9,701 bases of DNA from positions 1 to 9,701 of the forward strand of contig JACVJG010000070.1 in assembly GCA_015711875.1 (NCBI GenBank). The letters run 5' to 3'. A program made the position numbers and the translations under genes. Position 1 is the first letter of the stretch; every line of letters begins with the position of its first letter. Below the pieces are notes generated by a model. That model searched no databases and was not told the DNA's origin. It saw only the letters and a program-made list of their open reading frames with translations. Shown in pieces: positions 1 through 6,993 of this stretch. The stretch is from Candidatus Solincola jinzensis (GTDB lineage: Bacteria; Actinomycetota; Geothermincolia; Geothermincolales; RBG-13-55-18).

Positions 1-376
1 AGGACATCTCGCAAGTGGCCCTCAAGGAAGGCCACCCGTCCCGGAGCGCGGAACCAGCCGCCTTGTTCCAGAACTCCAAGGCGGCCTCGGGGTCGAAAGA
101 GCCGTCCCGGGTGAAGACCTCCTGCGTGGCGACAAAGGCCAGTTGCCCGCTACGCAGGTGCTCGGCAGGGTTCAAGCCCACGCCCTCCAGAGCGGTCGAG
201 ATCTCATGCCTGGAGGCCTCCTCGCCCACGCAGACTACCTTTTCGCCCCGCCTCAAACCCGCGCTCAGGAAGGACAGCAGGACATCGCGTCTTTCATCCT
301 CCGTCTCATAGAGGTGGCAGAGATGGCATCCAGCGGCGATATCCTCCAGTTCGGGAATGAGCTCTATCCTTCCCAT
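1..376 (-). CDS. MEDS-domain sensory protein, N-terminal part (truncated by window edge)
   Basis: Reading the minus strand from the ATG at 376 gives 125 codons with no stop before the window edge, so the C-terminus is missing. The start MGRIELIPEL, then GCHLCHLYET (16-25), FLSAGLRRGEKVVCV (36-50) and a final ALRDGWPSLRATCEMS (110-125) match the pattern of MEDS domains (methanogen/methylotroph DcmR sensory): a His/Cys-containing first strand, an 'aGL..GE' helix-turn and a late 'G(y/w)..lR..gEms' stretch. MEDS domains are cytoplasmic input modules, often followed by PAS, histidine kinase or helix-turn-helix output domains; the output here is not visible. The start is placed at ATG 376 because it matches where family members begin, although the ribosome site (AAGG) is weak. 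A TTG at 421 is the only upstream in-frame alternative. The domain call is from pattern memory and is fairly secure; the ligand is unknown. Confidence 0.72.
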   Translation of the reverse strand, partial: MGRIELIPELEDIAAGCHLCHLYETEDERRDVLLSFLSAGLRRGEKVVCVGEEASRHEISTALEGVGLNPAEHLRSGQLAFVATQEVFTRDGSFDPEAALEFWNKAAGSALRDGWPSLRATCEMS

Positions 377-557
377 GGCCTTGACCAAGCCGTAAGCGAA
401 TCCGGTAATGAAGAGCCGCAATCAAAGCTTGTGACGATGGTCGCCTGCCAGCCCTTTCAGCCGGCGGCTCAGACGTTAACGCGGGCTTAAAGAATGAGCC
501 TTTATGTATTTTACCTCCCGCGAAGGGCGAGCGATAGCAGAACAAGATTAAGGCGGC

Positions 558-589
558 AAAAAGGAGGGGGGCGCATCGCGCCCCCCTCC
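558..589 (-). terminator. Intrinsic terminator of the CoA-transferase operon
   Basis: A perfect 12-bp stem (GGAGGGGGGCGC at 563-574 with GCGCCCCCCTCC at 578-589) closes a 3-base loop. On the minus strand it is followed at once by TTTTT (558-562). It lies 42 bases beyond the stop codon of the CoA-transferase B gene, in the right orientation to end that leftward transcript before the MEDS gene. The T-run is present only on the minus-strand side. Confidence 0.88.
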
Positions 590-631
590 GGGGGTCCTCG
601 CTGGGGATCAGGTTTCCTAAGACCCCGCGCC

Positions 632-1399
632 TTAACGCCCGATGATGTAACGGTTGGGGTCGACCTCGTCGCGCAGGAGGTGAAGCTCCTCTTCGGTGGG
701 CTCGGGGGTCTCCACCACCTCGGGGGCCTTGAGCAGCTCGAAGCCGGTGTTCTCCTGCACGTCGTCGAAGGTGTAGCCCTTATGTATGGACTCCACGCGC
801 ATGCGCTTGGTCTCGGGGTCGTAACCCATAACCGCCATATTGGTGATCACCTTGTGTGGGCCGGTGTTGGCGGGAAGGCCCGCCGCCTCGCGCGCCCCCG
901 GGCCGTCCAGAAAGCCGGGTGTGGTGATGAAGCTCACCCTCTCCACGAAGCGGCGCGCGTCCTGGGGGGTGATGACCATTATCTTCCAGGCCATGGAGCC
1001 GAAGTCGTTGGCCCCGCCGGAGCCCGGGAAGCGCACCTTGGGCTTCTCCCAGTCCCCTATGACGGTGGAGTTTATGTTGCCGTACATGTCTATCTGCGCT
1101 CCGCCCAGGAAGCAGTAGTCCACCATGCCGCGGGCGATGGTCTCCATGACCTCGCACATGCCGCTGGCCATCACCGCCTTGTGATAGGTGCGGGAGTCGC
1201 CCACGGAGATGGGCATGGTCGGCAGCAGGGGCGCGATACCCCCCGCCTCGAAGATGATCACCAGGTTGGGGGCGTAGGCCTTCTGCGCCAGCATGGCGGC
1301 GGCGCAGGGGGCGCCGGTGCCCACAGCCACCGCCGCCCCGTCCTCCAGGTTGCGGGCGGCGGCGCAGATCATAAGCTCCATGGTGTTGTACTCGGTCAT
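632..1399 (-). CDS. CoA-transferase subunit B, glutaconate CoA-transferase type (class I)
   Basis: The product is the 255-residue beta subunit of a class I (family I) CoA-transferase. It moves CoA between a donor acyl-CoA and an acceptor carboxylate through an enzyme-glutamyl-CoA intermediate. The protein follows glutaconate CoA-transferase GctB closely: VAVGTGAP (24-31), YAPNLVIIFEAGG (42-54), LGGAQIDMYGNINSTVIGD (98-116), RFPGSGGAND (123-132), GPGAREAAGLPANTGP (166-181) and ENTGF (216-220). E51 sits at the position of the catalytic glutamate of GctB (VESG there, FEAG here), so transferase chemistry looks intact. The length is near the roughly 266 residues of GctB. The start at 1399 is chosen because a GGGAGGGGG ribosome site, inside the last codons of subunit A, lies just upstream; a longer reading from 1474 would overlap subunit A. 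Only 2 bases separate the A stop from this start, so the subunits are probably translationally coupled. Related IpdB-like hydrolases are an alternative; the retained glutamate argues for a transferase. The true substrate is not readable. Confidence 0.9.
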   Translation of the reverse strand: MTEYNTMELMICAAARNLEDGAAVAVGTGAPCAAAMLAQKAYAPNLVIIFEAGGIAPLLPTMPISVGDSRTYHKAVMASGMCEVMETIARGMVDYCFLGGAQIDMYGNINSTVIGDWEKPKVRFPGSGGANDFGSMAWKIMVITPQDARRFVERVSFITTPGFLDGPGAREAAGLPANTGPHKVITNMAVMGYDPETKRMRVESIHKGYTFDDVQENTGFELLKAPEVVETPEPTEEELHLLRDEVDPNRYIIGR

Positions 1400-1401
1400 C
1401 T

Positions 1402-2400
1402 TTACCCCCTCCCGTTCAGATCGATGAGGTGTTCTATGGCGCGCAGCTCGTTGATTCGCTCCAGGCCACCGCACAGCTCCAGATACTGGTTGAAGTCACG
1501 GGTGCGGTAAATATACTTGTCCAGGAACTGCTTGAACTCCTCGGGATCCTTTTCCACGTTCAGCCACAACCTCAGGTGTTCCTCGTCCGAGAAGTATTCG
1601 TAGGGCATGTTGCCCGGGTAGCTCCCAAAGGGCACTTCGCACACCGCGTCCACCAGATAGTAGGGGATGAGGGTGGAGGTGGGGTCGGAGCGTATCTCGT
1701 CATTGGGGATGAGGCGCTCGGTGGTGATGATCAAGCGCTTGGAGGCCCGCGCGAGCTCCAGGTCGGCCACGGAGATGCCCTTGATGCGGCAGTTTCCGTA
1801 GATGTCCGCCTCGTGCACGTGGATGGCGGACACGTCGGGCCAGAGGGCGGGATAAAGTACGTAGTTCTCCCCTGTGAACGGGCATTTCACCACCTTGGCG
1901 GCGCTGTGCTTAAAGGTGTCGGTTCCCATCATGTTGCGAGCTGGCATGAAGGAGACGCCGGCCGCGGCAGCCTTTAGCCGGCAGGCCATGCCGTAGTTGG
2001 TCCACTCGCAGCACTCCACCTTGCCGCTCTCCATGTAGCGCCGCGCGTTGGGGGAGAGTCCCCTGGCCTCCAGCCCGATGATGTAGGCGATGTCGCAGCG
2101 GTTGAAGACCTCCCCGGCGGCGAGGATCTGGAAGTCATGGGTTGAGGTATGGCCTGCGAAGGCCAGGTTCTTCTTGCGCTGCCTCACGATCTCGTGGCAT
2201 ACGGCCGTCGGTATGCGGTTGGCCCCGAAACCGCCGATGGCGAGGTAGTCGCCATCGTGGACGAACCTTCCCACCGCCTCGCTGACGGTCATCACCTTGC
2301 TCACCATGGCCCGGTTCTTGGTGCGGAAAAACTCCCGGGCCTTATCGGCGTCGGGATCCATGAAGAGGGGGCCGGTTCCTTCAGCTACGACTTCAAACAT
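1402..2400 (-). CDS. CoA-transferase subunit A, glutaconate CoA-transferase type (class I)
   Basis: This 332-residue protein is the partner alpha subunit of the downstream B subunit. Family signs are MTVSEAVGRFVHDGDYLAIGG (37-57), the glycine-rich GGFGANRIP (56-64), HVHEADIYGN (194-203) and the DEIRSDPTSTLIPYYLVDAV block (234-253), which lines up with the EEIRRDPTKNDIPGMCVDAV stretch of GctA. About 33 extra residues precede the conserved core. The start at 2400 (MFEVVAEGTG) is preferred over an ATG nine codons upstream because GGAGGGAA sits 5-7 bases before it. The gene is first in a leftward A-B operon, with a candidate promoter at 2452-2480 and a terminator at 558-589. Divergent transcription with an acyl-CoA synthetase suggests a role in activating or de-activating organic acids. 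IpdA (steroid-ring degradation) is a distant relative and cannot be ruled out, though no steroid gene is visible. Confidence 0.9.
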   Translation of the reverse strand: MFEVVAEGTGPLFMDPDADKAREFFRTKNRAMVSKVMTVSEAVGRFVHDGDYLAIGGFGANRIPTAVCHEIVRQRKKNLAFAGHTSTHDFQILAAGEVFNRCDIAYIIGLEARGLSPNARRYMESGKVECCEWTNYGMACRLKAAAAGVSFMPARNMMGTDTFKHSAAKVVKCPFTGENYVLYPALWPDVSAIHVHEADIYGNCRIKGISVADLELARASKRLIITTERLIPNDEIRSDPTSTLIPYYLVDAVCEVPFGSYPGNMPYEYFSDEEHLRLWLNVEKDPEEFKQFLDKYIYRTRDFNQYLELCGGLERINELRAIEHLIDLNGRG

Positions 2401-2451
2401 ACTCTTCCCTCCCTCGTCATTGTGCAAGGAATATCCTGCAGGTTGATATGT

Positions 2452-2480
2452 AGGATATCATCTCGCAATTTGACTGGCAA
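2452..2480 (-). promoter_or_regulatory. Candidate sigma-70-type promoter of the CoA-transferase operon
   Basis: On the minus strand TTGCCA (2475-2480) is followed, after exactly 17 bases, by TATCCT (2452-2457). Transcription would start near 2445, giving a leader of about 45 bases to the ATG at 2400. An inverted repeat ATATCCT (2431-2437) / AGGATAT (2452-2458), centres 21 bp apart, covers the -10 and the start point, and a CCTGCAGG palindrome lies at 2435-2442. This could be an operator; that part is inference. Confidence 0.45.
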
Positions 2481-2495
2481 ACTATTAAGGAGCAC

Positions 2496-2524
2496 TTGCC
2501 ATTTTGCGCAGTGGCATGTTTAAT
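2496..2524 (+). promoter_or_regulatory. Candidate sigma-70-type promoter of the acyl-CoA synthetase gene
   Basis: TTGCCA (2496-2501), a 17-base spacer, then TTTAAT (2519-2524, five of six matches to the -10 consensus). The predicted start near 2531 leaves a leader of about 220 bases. A short inverted repeat ATCCC (2527-2531) / GGGAT (2538-2542) covers the start point, and another, AACCC-TATAT-GGGTT, lies at 2664-2678. I see no recognisable riboswitch and no small gene with a ribosome site in the leader (2531-2751). Confidence 0.42.
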
Positions 2525-2751
2525 AAATCCCTAAAAGGGGATACTCGATAGCAAACAAAGCGCGATATCGGGCAGGCAGGAAACAACTTCGCTGCTACGT
2601 AAGTTCCTCATACGGACCAGCTTACACAGCTTTTCAAGACCATCTTCGCGGCATCGCATCCGCAACCCTATATGGGTTAAAGATAGCCAAGATAGCCCGC
2701 ATGCTAAACATGCAGGGAGAGAGCGGAAGCGTGACGAAAGGGGGAGCGAGG

Positions 2752-4683
2752 ATGAGCGAGGTCGTCTGGAAACCGTACGGGGACTACATCGAGAAGGCCA
2801 ACATCACCAGGTTCATGCGCAAGCACGGCATCTCCACCTACGAGGAGCTGCTGGCAAGGAGCACCGAGGAGCTGGAATGGTTCTGGGACGCCATCATGGA
2901 GGACCTGGACATCCGCTGGTATAAGCCCTACGGGAAGGTACTGGACACCTCCGAGGGCATCCAGTGGGCGAAGTGGTACCTGGGGGGAAAGACCAACATC
3001 GTCCTCAACTGCCTGGACAAGCACATGAAGACCCCGGTCAAGGACAAGCTCGCCTTCATCTGGGAGGGGGACGACGGCGCCATCCGCCGCTACACCTACG
3101 GCGACGTCTACCGCGAGACCTGCAAAATGGCCAACGCCCTTAAAAACCTACGCGTGGGAAAGGGCGACGCCGTGGGCATCTACATGCCCATGAGCCCCCA
3201 GATCATCTTCTCCCTCCTGGCTTGCTGGAAGGTGGGGGCCATCACCATCCCTATCTTCTCGGGCTTCGGCCCCGCCCCGCTGGCGGCGCGCCTGCGCAAT
3301 GCCGAGGCCAAGGTGCTGATCACCGCCGATGGCTCCATGCGGCGCGGCAAGGTCTTCCCCATCAAGGAGAACGCTGACGAGGCCGTGGACCAGGTGCCCT
3401 CTATCAAGCACGTGGTTGTGCTGAGGCGCGCGGGCATCGATATCCCCTGGCATGCCACTCGCGACATCTGGATGCACCAGCTCGTGCAGGGCCTGCCCGA
3501 AGATTTGCCCACCGAGGAGATGGATTCCGAGGATCACGCAATGATCATCTACACCTCCGGAACCACTGGCGCCCCCAAGGGGTCTGTGCATACCCATGGG
3601 GGCTGCCTGGCCCAGATATGCAAGGAGCTGGGCTATTATTTCGACGTCAAGCAGGAGGACATCTTCTTCTGGCTCACCGACATCGGCTGGATGATGGGGC
3701 CCTGGATGATCATCGGGGTGATGAATTTCGGCGGCACCTTCGTGATCTTCGAGGGAGTGCCTGACTACCCCGAGCCGGACCGCCTCTGGGAGCTTACTGA
3801 GCGCCACGCCATCAACACCTTCGGCATTTCCCCCACCGCCATCCGCATGCTCATGCGCTTCGGGGATTCCTGGATAGAGAAGCACGACCTCTCTTCCCTG
3901 CGCATCCTGGGCTCCACCGGGGAGCCCTGGGACCCTGATTCCTGGATGTGGTATTTCGAGAAGGTGGGTAAAAAGAGGCTCCCCATCATCAACATCTCCG
4001 GGGGCACCGAGATCGTGGGCTGCTTTCTCTCGCCCCTTCCCATCACCGATCTCAAGCCCATCACCCTGCGAGGACCCGGCCTGGGCATGGCCATAGACGT
4101 CTTCGACGACGAGGGGAAGCCGGTGCGAGGGGAGAAGGGCCACCTGGTGGCCACAAAACCCGCCCCCTCCATGACCAGGGGCTTCTGGCGCGACCCGCAG
4201 CGGTACCTTGAAACTTACTGGTCACGCTGGCCAAACGTGTGGTACCACGGCGACTGGGCGAGCGTGGACTCAGACGGGTTCTGGTTCCTGCACGGCCGCT
4301 CCGACGACACCATCAAGGTTTCGGGAAGGCGCACCGGTCCGGCGGAGATCGAGGCCGCCCTCATGGAGCACGAGGCGGTGTCTGAGGCAGCGGCTATCGG
4401 CGTGCCCCACGACATCAAGGGGGAGGCGGTGGTGTGCTTCGTGGTGCTGCGCCCCGAGCACAAGCCCACCTCGGAGCTGGCGGAGTCCATAAAAGACAAA
4501 GCGGCGGAGTTTTTAGGCAAGGTGGGACGCCCCGACGAGGTCCATTTCGTTTCCGCCCTCCCCAAGACCCGCTCCGCCAAGATCGTGCGCCGTCTCATCA
4601 AGGCTCGCTATCTGGGGGAGGAACTGGGGGACTTAGCCTCGCTGGAGAACCCTCAAGCCCTGGACGATATCCCGGTCCGCTAA
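2752..4683 (+). CDS. Acetyl-CoA-synthetase-like AMP-forming acyl-CoA synthetase
   Basis: The enzyme activates a carboxylic acid with ATP and CoA through an acyl-adenylate. At 643 residues it has the length of Acs. Visible parts: an ACAS_N-like N-terminal region (about 8-90); the phosphate loop YTSGTTGAPKG (267-277); GSTGEPW (387-393), the Acs version of the nucleotide-binding loop; TE (419-420); YHGDW (498-502), with the ribose-binding Asp at 501; the hinge GRSDDTIKVSGRR (515-527); and the C-terminal lysine motif PKTRSAK (604-610). K610 is the adenylation and acetyl-regulated lysine, and the motif has Ala where Acs normally has Gly. The acetate-pocket motif WWQTE of Acs reads SGGTE (416-420), so the tryptophan that limits the pocket to acetate is glycine (G417). 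This points to a substrate larger than acetate. The start at 2752 is chosen for the AAGGGGGAG site five bases upstream; an ATG at 2701 lacks one. The gene diverges from the CoA-transferase operon. Confidence 0.92.
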   Translation: MSEVVWKPYGDYIEKANITRFMRKHGISTYEELLARSTEELEWFWDAIMEDLDIRWYKPYGKVLDTSEGIQWAKWYLGGKTNIVLNCLDKHMKTPVKDKLAFIWEGDDGAIRRYTYGDVYRETCKMANALKNLRVGKGDAVGIYMPMSPQIIFSLLACWKVGAITIPIFSGFGPAPLAARLRNAEAKVLITADGSMRRGKVFPIKENADEAVDQVPSIKHVVVLRRAGIDIPWHATRDIWMHQLVQGLPEDLPTEEMDSEDHAMIIYTSGTTGAPKGSVHTHGGCLAQICKELGYYFDVKQEDIFFWLTDIGWMMGPWMIIGVMNFGGTFVIFEGVPDYPEPDRLWELTERHAINTFGISPTAIRMLMRFGDSWIEKHDLSSLRILGSTGEPWDPDSWMWYFEKVGKKRLPIINISGGTEIVGCFLSPLPITDLKPITLRGPGLGMAIDVFDDEGKPVRGEKGHLVATKPAPSMTRGFWRDPQRYLETYWSRWPNVWYHGDWASVDSDGFWFLHGRSDDTIKVSGRRTGPAEIEAALMEHEAVSEAAAIGVPHDIKGEAVVCFVVLRPEHKPTSELAESIKDKAAEFLGKVGRPDEVHFVSALPKTRSAKIVRRLIKARYLGEELGDLASLENPQALDDIPVR

Positions 4684-4723
4684 CCATCCTTGGGGTCAGG
4701 CCCGGACTCAGGACATTTCCGCT

Positions 4724-4749
4724 TCCGGCCCGGGCCGCCGGGCAGCGCT
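4724..4749 (+). repeat. 26-bp GC-rich direct repeat, copy 1
   Basis: The 26 bases from 4724 recur without mismatch at 4860-4885, 136 bp downstream. Each copy contains the 12-bp palindrome CGGCCCGGGCCG (4726-4737 here) followed by CCGGGCAGCGCT. Similarity weakly extends upstream: both copies are preceded by GGTCAGG about 28-30 bases earlier (4694 and 4832). The form resembles a REP-like intergenic element, but two local copies are not enough to name it. Confidence 0.75.
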
Positions 4750-4859
4750 ATCTCCCGGCGCGCATGATGCACATGCGGGAAAAAGAAGCCTCGCCCAGGG
4801 CAACCTCACGACGGCCGACCCGGCCGTTCCCGGTCAGGCGGTTGCAGGTTCTTCTTTCA

Positions 4860-4885
4860 TCCGGCCCGGGCCGCCGGGCAGCGCT
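4860..4885 (+). repeat. 26-bp GC-rich direct repeat, copy 2
   Basis: Exact second copy of the element at 4724-4749, with its internal palindrome at 4862-4873. Both copies lie between the synthetase and the oxidoreductase genes; I did not see a third copy in the window. Confidence 0.75.
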
Positions 4886-5001
4886 TGGGAGGTCGGGCGG
4901 GTCGAACGGCTCGGCTTCACGGCTCGCGAGCCAGGACTCCGTTAAACTCCTGCCCTCAAATCCAAGCTTCAATAAAAGCGTTACAGGCACATTAGCGGCC
5001 T

Positions 5002-5032
5002 TTGAGGGCCAAAGCTATTTTTACGCTATTAT
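5002..5032 (+). promoter_or_regulatory. Weak promoter candidate of the FAD oxidoreductase gene
   Basis: TATTAT at 5027-5032 matches the -10 consensus at five of six positions. The best -35 is TTGAGG (5002-5007) with a long 19-base spacer. Transcription would begin near 5039, about 44 bases before the start codon. An inverted repeat CTTTG-agggc-CAAAG (5000-5014) overlaps the -35. The evidence is modest because of the spacer length. Confidence 0.3.
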
Positions 5033-5082
5033 TATGGCAGGAGGGGGATGTTTCTCGCGGCTAATGCATAAGGAGGAAAAAG

Positions 5083-6615
5083 ATGGAAAAATGGGATGTC
5101 GTAGTGGTCGGCGCCGGGGTGGGAGGTTTATCCGCGGGAGTGCTTCTGGCAAAAGAAGGCCTGAAAACGCTGGTGCTGGAGAAGGACGACCGCGTGGGCG
5201 GAAGAGCGATGTCGCTGCGCGGTGAGGAGTTGCGCGAGAAAGGGGCCGGCTGGTATCGGAGGCTTCTCGCCGGGCAATACTCATACCTCGTGGACAGCAA
5301 CCCTTCCCTGGACGAGATGGCTGAGAAGGGGATCCTGGACGGATACACCCTCGACCTCGGCTATCACGGCGTGAGCGTGGCGGGAGAGGGATACTTCGCG
5401 AAACTGCGGGACCTCATTGGCGGTTACGGCGACCGCCGTGTGGAGATCGTGCCCTTCCTGACCGGTTCCTGGATAGGCGGCGAGTTTTACCGTGAGCCGC
5501 CGTTGAGCGAGGGCAACGACCTGGACGACAAGATAAAGGTCGAGCTTAAGCGCCTCAACAAGAGATTCCTCGATTTTTTCGGAGACCTGCTTTCCCTGAC
5601 CCCGGAGCAGGCTCGCGAGCTCGACCGCGTCTCCCTCCACGAACACCTGGTGAAAACCGGCTTCGCCGAAAGCCCCATCCTCTATGATTATTTCCGCTGC
5701 ATCGGGACTCTGATAACCACCATCAACAATCCCCACGACATCTCCATCGGGGACATCCTGCGCTATTCCTCCCAGGTACTGGCTCCCGCCGTTCTCAAGG
5801 GAGGGAAGGTATACGTTGGAGGCTTCACCCGCGATGGCGTGATGGCATGGTCCGAGGCGGTGGCGGGAAGACTGCGCGATTTCGGTGGCGAGGTGAGGCT
5901 GGGCGCCAAGATAAAGGAGATAATGCTTGAGCGGGGAAAGGCCGTCGGGATCAGGCTTGACGGGGAAGAGGGAGTGGAGTTCATCCCTGCCGAGCGCGTG
6001 GTGTTCAATATACCGGTGCAAGAGCTCTTCGATTACGTGCACGAGAGGGCTTTCCCGAGCGATTTCGTCTTGCGCGTCAAGTCCCTCTACGGATATGGCA
6101 GTCTCTCTCCCTATATAGGCCTGTCCGAGCTTCCCGTTCCCGAAGAGCACGCCAGGCGACTGATGAAGACGCCCTGCGTGGTGCCCAGGTCGGAGGGGTT
6201 TGACTGGGACGTCTATATGGCCTGGAACATACAGTCATATATAGAGCCGGGCTGCGCCCCGGCGGGAAAACACCTTTTCACCGCCTATCTGCCCCTTACG
6301 GAGGCGGAATCTCACAACCGCGAGCTGGTGAAGAAGGTGGTGAGGGCGGTCCCCGATTTCCTGGAGGGCATCTACCCCGGTTTCAAGGACTGTATCGATT
6401 GGGAGCTCTACCCCGTCTGCGTGAAACTGGAAGGAGTTGCCAAGAGCGTGAGCCAGGCGGGTAGTCTCAAGCCGGACGTTAAGGCGCCGGGTGTGGAGGG
6501 CCTATACTTCGCGGGCGACACCGTGCGCGGATACGGCGTGGCCATGGACTGCGCCTGCTCCAGCGGCATCCTCTGCGCCTCCGCCATCACCGGCAGGGAT
6601 TACGGGATAAGCTGA
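5083..6615 (+). CDS. FAD-dependent oxidoreductase, phytoene desaturase (CrtI/COG1233)-like
   Basis: This 510-residue flavoprotein has a textbook N-terminal dinucleotide fold: DVVVVGAGVGGLSAGVLLA (5-23), with GxGxxG, then VLEKDDRVGGRA (31-42), where the Glu binds the FAD ribose. The C-terminal FAD motif GLYFAGDTVRGYGVAMD (473-489) is followed by CACSSGILCAS (490-500). This arrangement and length fit the phytoene desaturase/amine oxidase superfamily, which oxidises or desaturates lipophilic or amine substrates. No carotenoid gene lies nearby, so a carotenoid role is not supported and the substrate is unknown. There is no signal peptide or membrane segment beyond the hydrophobic nucleotide fold. 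The start is firm: AAGGAGG (5070-5076) lies six bases before the ATG. The gene follows the acyl-CoA synthetase on the same strand after a 399-base gap, so it is probably a separate unit. The last part of the gene is duplicated just downstream. Confidence 0.88.
   Translation: MEKWDVVVVGAGVGGLSAGVLLAKEGLKTLVLEKDDRVGGRAMSLRGEELREKGAGWYRRLLAGQYSYLVDSNPSLDEMAEKGILDGYTLDLGYHGVSVAGEGYFAKLRDLIGGYGDRRVEIVPFLTGSWIGGEFYREPPLSEGNDLDDKIKVELKRLNKRFLDFFGDLLSLTPEQARELDRVSLHEHLVKTGFAESPILYDYFRCIGTLITTINNPHDISIGDILRYSSQVLAPAVLKGGKVYVGGFTRDGVMAWSEAVAGRLRDFGGEVRLGAKIKEIMLERGKAVGIRLDGEEGVEFIPAERVVFNIPVQELFDYVHERAFPSDFVLRVKSLYGYGSLSPYIGLSELPVPEEHARRLMKTPCVVPRSEGFDWDVYMAWNIQSYIEPGCAPAGKHLFTAYLPLTEAESHNRELVKKVVRAVPDFLEGIYPGFKDCIDWELYPVCVKLEGVAKSVSQAGSLKPDVKAPGVEGLYFAGDTVRGYGVAMDCACSSGILCASAITGRDYGIS
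6542..6584 (+). repeat. 43-bp direct repeat, copy 1 (inside the oxidoreductase gene)
   Basis: These 43 bases encode the conserved MDCACSSGILCAS tail of the FAD enzyme and recur without mismatch at 6684-6726, exactly 142 bp downstream. An exact match this long in a mixed-composition coding stretch is not expected by chance. Confidence 0.93.
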
Positions 6616-6993
6616 GGGGAAACGGTGCAGAGGGCGCTAGGAATTTGACAGAACAACCTGCTGGTGATTACGGCCAGGTAGGCCCATGGACTGCGCCTGC
6701 TCCAGCGGCATCCTCTGCGCCTCCGCACAGTATTGGTCAGCAGACGCTTGCAGCAGCAAACAAGTTCTTATCCATGGAACCTGGGTTGAGAGACGTGTCG
6801 ACAAGGCTCATGGAGGGGGCGGCGGCAAGAGACTCCCATAAAGCCTTCAGGCCATGATGCCCGATGGTTAGAATAGATCAGTGGCAGCAGGCGAGTAACG
6901 GAAGCGAAAAGGGCGTGTCTTTTAACCACGGCCTTAAAAGCTCCCTCTGTCCTTTCAGGGAATAGCAGCTATTCGCTTAAACGATTGCGGTGG
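6616..6993. other. Spacer with duplicated gene tail and inverted repeats, no intact gene
   Basis: Apart from the 43-bp duplicate, this gap contains two perfect 7-bp inverted repeats near the end of the leftward H-NOX gene: CTTTTAA-ccacggcc-TTAAAAG at 6919-6940 and GAATAGC-a-GCTATTC at 6960-6974. Either could mark the end of the H-NOX transcript, but neither is followed by a T-run on the minus strand, so no terminator is called. A 70-codon reading from a TTG at 6645 has no ribosome site and reads the duplicate out of frame; I do not regard it as a gene. Confidence 0.55.
6684..6726 (+). repeat. 43-bp direct repeat, copy 2 (gene-tail fragment in the spacer)
   Basis: This is an exact copy of 6542-6584 lying 68 bases after the oxidoreductase stop codon. 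In the original frame it begins with ATG (6685-6687) and continues MDCACSSGILCASAQYWSADA, leaving the parent sequence after CAS and stopping about 50 codons on. There is only a weak AGGTAGG ribosome site, so expression is doubtful. Flanking bases are only loosely similar (GATACGGC before copy 1, GATTACGGC before copy 2), so the duplication either was short or has eroded around a preserved core. Confidence 0.9.

Larger units (their letters stand above)
4684..5082. other. GC-rich spacer with palindromes, no gene
   Basis: This 399-base gap holds no convincing gene. It contains a 26-bp GC-rich repeat present twice (listed separately), a hairpin ACGGCCG-acc-CGGCCGT at 4811-4827, and a 12-bp palindrome GGCTCGCGAGCC at 4921-4932. 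The last 110 bases are more AT-rich and carry the promoter candidate of the next gene. No T-run follows any of the hairpins, so no clear terminator for the synthetase gene is seen. Confidence 0.6.

Noticed and set aside
300..329. CHLCH in the MEDS protein (residues 17-21) reads as CxxCH, the c-type heme motif
   Set aside because: There is no signal peptide or export signal needed for cytochrome c maturation, and His/Cys residues at this place are typical of MEDS domains; probably coincidental.
531..559. Possible promoter of the MEDS gene (TTGCCG, 17 bases, TATCGC on the minus strand)
   Set aside because: The -10 matches only three of six positions and the -35 overlaps the T-run of the terminator; not strong enough to list.
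494..1510. Long plus-strand open frame of 338 codons
   Set aside because: It lies antisense to the CoA-transferase genes; its His/Gly/Val-rich composition is the usual shadow of GC-rich coding on the other strand.
3148..4143. Long minus-strand open frame of 331 codons
   Set aside because: Antisense shadow of the acyl-CoA synthetase gene, with no ribosome site and no recognisable motif.
6542..6726. Diversity-generating retroelement template/variable repeat pair
   Set aside because: The copies are identical, short, show no adenine-directed changes, and no reverse transcriptase gene is present in the window.
6645..6857. 70-codon plus-strand open frame from a TTG after the oxidoreductase
   Set aside because: No ribosome site, and it reads through the duplicated gene tail out of its native frame.
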